From positions 47,903 to 111,902 of the forward strand of contig AZLU01000075.1 in the NCBI GenBank assembly GCA_002224055.1: 64,000 nucleotides of DNA, read 5' to 3'. Within the stretch, counting starts at the first letter, position 1. The number at the start of each line of letters is the position of its first letter. This DNA is from Pezizomycotina sp. ARF18 (taxonomy: Eukaryota; Ascomycota). Of this stretch, positions 59,110-64,000 are shown in pieces. The notes under the pieces are model-generated. The model was given only the letters and a program-made list of their open reading frames with translations, ran no database searches and was not told the origin of the DNA. Both the position numbers and the translations under genes were made by a program.

Positions 59110-60210
59110 ATCGAAGGTCCGGTTCATTCTTCCTCCCTGGTTTGACGAGTGTTGGCGTCCTATTGTGGGCGTTTCATGGTTAGTCTCGTTGACTCCTCGG
59201 ATTCGAACGGCAGTGAGAAGACTTACTAATGTGACAAAAGCTCGTACGGAGGCCGTCCAGGGGACTTGATGGCCATCTTTGTGGAGCTAACTTTCGCCGA
59301 TCTGACCGCGTACAGCAAACGAACCATCACCTACGACGCCTTACGCATGTGATGAGCATAGCGATCCATGACGGATGGGCGAAGCCGCAGGCCGATGTGC
59401 CCCCTTGGGGGGTCTTAGACAATATAGAGATCCATCCGACCAGGGCTGAGGCAATAGTGTTCCAGAGGTCAAAACTGAGTGAGGGTAGGTTGAAGGAGAA
59501 GATTGACCGTTGGCTGTGTTTGTTGATGATGAGACAGGTCTTTGTAATAAAAGAAATATTTTTTCATGTTAGATAAATTTATTTGGCTTCCTCGGCAGAG
59601 TGGTAGCCCACCTTGATAGGAGTAGGTATCGACGACTAAGCAATAACGATTAAGCAATTATGGCTTTGAAAAAAAGGCGACAGGCGTGGCGATATCGCGG
59701 TTTGTACTTTTAAAAGCCATAAACACTCAGCACCAAAATGAAAAAAAAACCCAATTTGCATATTATTTTCGTATCCAAAGCATAGGCTTCTTTTTGGAGT
59801 TATACGAACCCTTTAGGTATATTTCATCGCGGACATCAGGAAAAGTTCCAGATGCATCGTGCATGCCTTGACTTCAGAATGGACCTAAGGTCATTTTGCC
59901 ATTCTAAGCTCATTTTATGTCGTTTTATGTCGTTTTATGTCGTTTATACCGTTAACTGTTAAAAATTAATAAAAATATTAATAAACTGCATCCACACCTG
60001 TTAAAATTAAGCGAAATAAAGCACTATACCTTAAAAAGTAATATAAACAACGTAAAATGAGATCCGCAGCGCCGAAACACGCTAAAAAAAACAAAATAAA
60101 CTGTATACGTACGCGAATAACTTATAATTCGATCGATTCCCACTTTTTTTTAATATTCGAACTTAACTTTTTATTTTTTTTAAGTACGATATTATAAGTA
60201 CGCTTACTCA

Positions 60211-60330
60211 CTAACTACTAACTACTAACTACTAACTACTAACTACTAACTACTAACTACTAACTACTAACTACTAACTACTAACTACTAACTACTAACT
60301 ACTAACTACTAACTATTAAGTACTAACTAT
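60211..60330 (+). repeat. (CTAACTA)n heptanucleotide array
   Basis: About 15 near-perfect 7-bp units, degrading at the right end into variants with TATTAAG. Confidence 0.95.
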
Positions 60331-60471
60331 ATAGGTATGCAGGCACGCAGGTATAATACTAACTACTAACTAATTATATAGGCAGGCAGGCAGGCAGGTA
60401 TTATTATATAGTGTTAGTTAGTTAGTTAAGTTAGTTAGTTCGCGTTATAATAAAATAGTGACAGTGCATTT

Positions 60472-60535
60472 TTTAGCTCGTAACTAATAAAATAATAGGC
60501 ATCGTCATCTATTATTTTATTAGTTGCGAGCTAAA
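60472..60535. repeat. 27-bp inverted repeat with 10-nt loop
   Basis: The arms 60472-60498 and 60509-60535 match at 26 of 27 positions (one T/C difference). The loop is GCATCGTCAT. Strong cruciform or hairpin potential. Confidence 0.9.
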
Positions 60536-60719
60536 CTTATAAAAATTTAGAGTTATAAGGCTATATAGTTTAATTTTGCATGTTTTGCATTCTGAACGGG
60601 TTTTGTATTCTAAACGGGTGTGCCCATTTATGCCTGGATATGGCACGGTGGCGTTTTGGCAATTTTGCCATTTTGAGGCATATTGGGCATATAATGGCAA
60701 AATGGGCTCGGTTATTTTT

Positions 60720-61375
60720 CCAGATGGATCAGATAATATCTAGGTATAGGTGATCGAAAGCTGAGCATCTAAGCTTTTAAGTTAGTTTGAACTTACGATA
60801 TACTACTAGTATACGTTCGGTGTTAATGCGCTAACAGCATTTTGAGATATATACCGCCAGTTCCATACTGTAATAGAATTCTTTACAAGTGGAATACCAT
60901 CGTATCGAACAATCTCTTCTCCGTATTATGGTAAGAGCTATTCAATGAAGCAAAGCTGCGTATTACTAAGATCAATATTACTTAATTATCGCTTGGTCGC
61001 GACTATAAGAGGGACCATCTCTCGCCTTCAGGTTATACGAACTTTCCTCTCCTTCTTTCCTTTCCTCCAAAGCAGCAATCTACAACTCTCTTCACACAAT
61101 CAGTCTATACAGCACAGAAGTCCAGTCCTCATCGTCGTTCCACAGCGGTACTTTACATATTATCCCTAGTCTCAATGTTCGAAGACGAACCTTTTATGAC
61201 TTTCCCCTGCTTTAATAATCTCTTAAAGAAAGCAAATTAGCTTCCCTTACTATCCTTCCTTTACTGAGAACGATGCTGAGTAGTTCCAGGGGACGTATTT
61301 CCAGAGAAAACCTCCACTGAGCCAATTAATCCACCACTTTTCACCATCAAACACCATACGAGAACAACCAGTTTA
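60720..61375. other. Intergenic, no gene recognised
   Basis: Contains a CT-rich stretch at 61045-61075 that could be a promoter for the small frame downstream. The 74-codon ORF at 60945 has no features. Confidence 0.3.
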
Positions 61376-61386
61376 CGAAAAATATC

Positions 61387-61650
61387 ATGAATGTGTCTTC
61401 AGCCGCAGCCCTCAAGCTTAAGTCGATCACGATCCCAAGTGGACCGGCGTCAACGTCGTGCAAGACACGCCTTCACCGCAGACTAGCGAGCCACTGCATA
61501 GTCCACTGGTCCAGGTATCTCTACGCCGCAAACGATGCCTCGAACTTCGAATAATCCCGAGTTGTTTCTCAAAGCGACAGCAACGATTACAACGACTTCA
61601 TTGAGAAGGATGTTGTTTATAACCTTTACAATCCTCCTTGGTAGGAAAAA
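61387..61650 (+). CDS. Possible hypothetical protein fragment
   Basis: Two plus-strand frames read one after the other with protein-like composition: HDPKWTGVNVVQDTPSPQTS (about 61425-61485), then YLYAANDASNFE and, after one stop, QSDSNDYNDFIEKDVVYNLY with PPW before TAG near 61641. ATG 61387 is the nearest start. No family recognised; it may be a relic or slip-damaged gene. Confidence 0.25.
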
Positions 61651-61654
61651 ATAA

Positions 61655-62270
61655 TAACGAAACCTGTAGGTTTTTCTTTGAGTATAGCTTGAGTTATCAC
61701 TTCTTATCACTAACGTCTGAACTCGATTTCAGTTACGCCCCCGCCCACTTTATACGGAACTAGCAGAGCATCCGATGAAGTCTCGACGGGCTTTTTAAGG
61801 GTTTAATTGCAAAGCTCAAAGCCATTCTTCATAAATCACCATTTCATGAGGGATGATTCTATAATACTCAGGCGGCATGTCTCAAGTGTGGGAGTTAATC
61901 GTTTTCTTTCTCATTCTAAGTTTCTTACAGATCTAACGTTATTAATGTTGTGTTTTAAAGCTAAAGCTCGAAGTTATCATGGTCATGTAACTACAGTAGT
62001 TAGCACTTTTCAGTCAACATTCAATCAGTAGTCTATGCTCTGCACGTTTCCCTTGAATCAATCAAAGCATGATAGGTTTCAAATATAATGAAAACATCCA
62101 GTGTTATAACCAAATTGGTCGATAAAAAATACTGAAGTAGTGATTGTTCAAGTCAGAATCAAAACGAATTTTTCTGGTATAGCGAGTTGTAATTTACGGC
62201 CGCCATATCCATCAGTTTTTCTGATTGCTACTGCCCCATGACCGTTCTCTTTTCCGATGTTGCAGTGTTT
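61655..62270. other. Intergenic, no gene recognised
   Basis: Downstream flank of the SANT-like gene. No feature supported. Confidence 0.35.
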
Positions 62271-62276
62271 CCTCAT

Positions 62277-63503
62277 TCACCTCTTCACGCTTCCTCTTCG
62301 CCGACTTCTCTTTACGTGCCCAGTGTTTCTTCCTGACACGGCTGTTCCTCGTTTCTCCTCGTTCCCGTTCACGGGTAATTCGTGGCGTTCATCTTCTTCG
62401 AAACGTGGGTAGTACAGCTCTTCTAACTAAACAATCAACTACACTTAACCAATCGTTCATGTTAATGCAAGGATCGAAGGATTGTGAGTTACCGGTAGGT
62501 AGACTTCTTACCACGCCGTCTTCCATCAAAGCCTTATTACTAAACTCGCCAACTTCCAATCTTTTGAACCGTTCACGGGCGGATTTGCCTTGACGCTGAG
62601 CAAGGTATTCTTTCTCATCTCCCAGGTTCAAAGGATTCCGCCGGCTAGAGTATCTAATCGCAAGATCGGCGACCTGCTGCCATGTATATTTCTTTGATGC
62701 GCGAGTTTTGCCCATATTATGAAAGCTTCTTCTTCCTCCGTGAATGCGGTGAGCCACCGGTTTTCTTTAAGACCGCGAGTGATTTTCGTGATAACGGTTT
62801 CTATGATATTCCATCAATCAGTACCGTTCTTTGGGAAAGTAACGAGATTCATAAGTTGATTAAAGGTGAAATTTCGAAACCCAAGCACTATATACATACT
62901 CTCAGGATCAGAGGGGAGTGGATGGAATTTCATCCTCCTCCTCCTCTTCCTCCATCTCCTCTCCGCTCTGTACCCCAGCAGCCGCCTCCGTCCGAGTCTC
63001 TTCCGACTTCCTCTTCTTCTTCTTCTGGATCTATTATCACGAGCTCGCTCTCGTCATCTGAATCCCTGAATTCTGGATAATACGGACTCAGCGGCGCCTC
63101 GTCCGCCTTCTCCGGCGCCATGATCCCTTCTTCGTCGTCTAAAATGGTAACTTCAGTGTCAATAGGACTTCCAAGCTCCGACGCATAAAAGGAACTCCCG
63201 CTATCGTCGAACACAAATGCGTCAGGAGAGCTAGGATAAAACCGATAAGTCTCTCCGGCAGCACGAATCCTATCCAAGATCCCCTCCGAGTCTCGCGGTA
63301 CGAATGCGGAAGAGCTGAGATTGGCGTTTGCCTGGCTTGGACTGTGTTGTCGGTCGAGTAGGTTCGGATGCGGTCTTATCTCGTATTCTTCGTAACGAGA
63401 CTCATCGGGATGTCGTTGTCTTCGAATGCGAAGTAGTAACCGTCGCCACCGTGAAGGTAATTCGACATCCCGGTTTAAGAACGAGTGCTTCAGCTTCGGA
63501 CAT
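62277..63503 (-). CDS. Nuclear SANT/Myb-like protein, paralogue 2
   Basis: ATG 63503 opens MSEAEALVLKPGCRITFTVA; neighbouring frames add FAFEDNDIPMSLVTK and GETYRFYPSSPDAFVFDDSG, then the acidic EVTILDDEEGIMAPEKADEA, SDDESELVIIDPEEEEEE and, in the next frame, GEEMEEEEEEDEIPSTPL. The folded part is RWLTAFTEEEEAFIIWAKLA, KKYTWQQVADLAIRYSSRRN and LAQRQGKSARERFKRL, aligning with the 28-kb gene over the whole helix-turn-helix-like block and beyond (GEFSNKALMEDGVV against GIFADKRLGEYGYV). An 85-nt intron (62427-62511) precedes a basic last exon LEELYYPRFEEDERHELPVN to SRRRGSVKR, stop 62277. Acidic plus SANT-like domains suggest a chromatin or transcription role (inference). Slips near 63400, 62985 and 62690. 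Confidence 0.55.
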
Positions 63504-63509
63504 TGCGTG

Positions 63510-64000
63510 ACTTAAGATTTCAATCAATGGTCTCAATATTGCAAAAAAATCACTGAAACTCAAAAGTGAATGGGACTCTTCTCAAGTTTGTATATTCAAA
63601 GGCCTTAAGTAGGAATACAGAGAAGTTATTACATTTATAGGGCTTTCTAAAGTTAATTCCCTTTATGCCTGATCGCCGCCGCATCGGAGTATCTACCCTC
63701 ATACAATCCTCTACTTATAGCTTCATCGAATTGAGGTCTGAACTCTAGGAACAATTCCATGACGGCGAGTTCGACTCCATATTTAATAGACGCTTAGCTC
63801 TAGCATTCAGCTTTAGTGCTACTTCAATGTCTACTGGTTCTATGCGACTATGGAACGCCCTATCGGAAATCTGATAGTCGCTGCGAGTATTGTAAGAACT
63901 AAATAAAAGAGGCGATATTAGTGGAAATTGAATTCTGTCCTCTAGCTAAGGATATTGCAGTGCCTAGTCAAGCTATAATTGTAGCTATTATGCAAGCAAG
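63510..64000. other. Window edge, no gene recognised
   Basis: Upstream region of the SANT-like gene; no motif or coding segment is supported. Confidence 0.35.

Larger units (their letters stand above)
54720..59480. mobile_element. GC-rich block of broken ORFs, probable decayed mobile element
   Basis: 4.7 kb that differs from the rest of the window in its high GC content and in dense short ORFs on both strands with protein-like segments but many stops. Plus-strand stretches such as REPLSSMAAGIAWNIEISGG (about 57310), GAIHQKGIPLMQHWIDILKQ (about 57880) and a coiled coil at 58560-58700 look once coding. Several stops are TAG or TGA where a C-to-T change of CAG or CGA would remove them. I could not identify reverse transcriptase, integrase or transposase motifs or terminal repeats. 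Minus-strand frames (for example 54719-55015) are also protein-like, so orientation is not settled. It could instead be a horizontally acquired or non-fungal segment. Confidence 0.35.
59892..60704. mobile_element. AT-rich foldback/MITE-like element
   Basis: Bounded by a perfect 12-bp inverted repeat: CATTTTGCCATT at 59892-59903 and its reverse complement at 60693-60704. Inside are three CGTTTTATGT units (59921-59950), a CTAACTA heptamer array (60211-60320), GGCA repeats (60380-60398), a TAGTTAG stretch complementary to the array (60412-60440) and a long near-perfect hairpin (60472-60535). It has no ORF of note. The structure suggests a non-autonomous foldback or MITE; target-site duplications were not identified. 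Confidence 0.45.

Noticed and set aside
59220-59350. Possible Starship captain (DUF3435-type recombinase) fragment around GRPGDLMAIFV
   Set aside because: One RPG-like word only; no Arg-His-Arg-Tyr catalytic series and no flanking captain blocks.
59582-59645. tRNA-like stretch with GGCAGAGTGGTAGCCC
   Set aside because: The D-arm-like word is followed by no T-arm GGTTCGANNCC or acceptor pairing, so it is not a tRNA.
60211-60330. CRISPR- or telomere-like regular repeat
   Set aside because: Units are contiguous 7-mers without spacers, and the unit is not a known telomere sequence.

Overview
The window reads as nuclear DNA of a filamentous ascomycete (Pezizomycotina). The grounds are short introns with GTAAGT-type donors, CTAAC/CTRAY branch sites and AG acceptors, and fungus-restricted families: PTH11-like rhodopsin-domain proteins, HsbA-like cell-surface proteins, a Ras GTPase fused behind a fungal STAND-type N-terminal domain, fungal MYND-finger proteins and a NorA-like short-chain reductase. 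I see no bacterial operon, CRISPR array, rRNA, tRNA, virus or toxin gene. The species cannot be named from this sequence; low gene density and many AT-rich stretches would fit a repeat-rich or symbiotic lifestyle, but that is a guess.

Layout. 1-2545: two convergent rhodopsin-domain membrane-protein genes. 3.9-4.6 kb: a cysteine-containing unknown protein (-). 5.7-7.45 kb: an unknown gene with a twice-repeated exon module (+). 8.1-9.3 kb: promoter and NorA-like SDR (+). 13.3-15.3 kb: 14-TM MFS exporter (+). 15.3-27 kb: mostly AT-rich and gene-poor, with microsatellites, a possible small secreted cysteine-rich protein at 23 kb and a perfect hairpin at 25.9 kb. 27.3-28.9 kb: nuclear SANT/Myb-like protein (+). 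29.7-31.7 kb: N-terminal-domain/Ras fusion (-). 33.3-34.5 kb: MYND-finger protein (-). 34.7-36 kb: conserved fungal protein of a family often mislabelled GGPP synthetase (-). 38.8-40.6 kb: secreted pepsin-like aspartic protease (+). 41.2-46.5 kb: cluster of three HsbA-like genes or relics (-). 47.2-49.6 kb: glutamate decarboxylase with an 11-nt microexon (-). 51.7-52.65 kb: second MYND-finger gene (+). 53.9 kb: possible small secreted protein. 54.6-59.5 kb: GC-rich block of broken ORFs with C-to-T type stops, probably a decayed mobile element. 59.9-60.7 kb: AT-rich foldback/MITE-like element with a heptamer satellite. 62.3-63.5 kb: second SANT/Myb-like gene, homologous to the one at 28 kb (-).

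Nearly every recognisable gene is broken by one-base frame shifts although splice sites and active-site motifs are intact. In several places adding one base to a short homopolymer restores a known motif exactly. That points to uncorrected long-read indels more than to gene death, so genes are called CDS over the full span in which homology is seen in any frame, and coordinates mark the outer limits of coding evidence.

No operon-like logic is visible. The common theme is cell surface and environment: membrane receptors, secreted protease, hydrophobic-surface-binding proteins, an exporter, plus GABA metabolism and a Ras switch.
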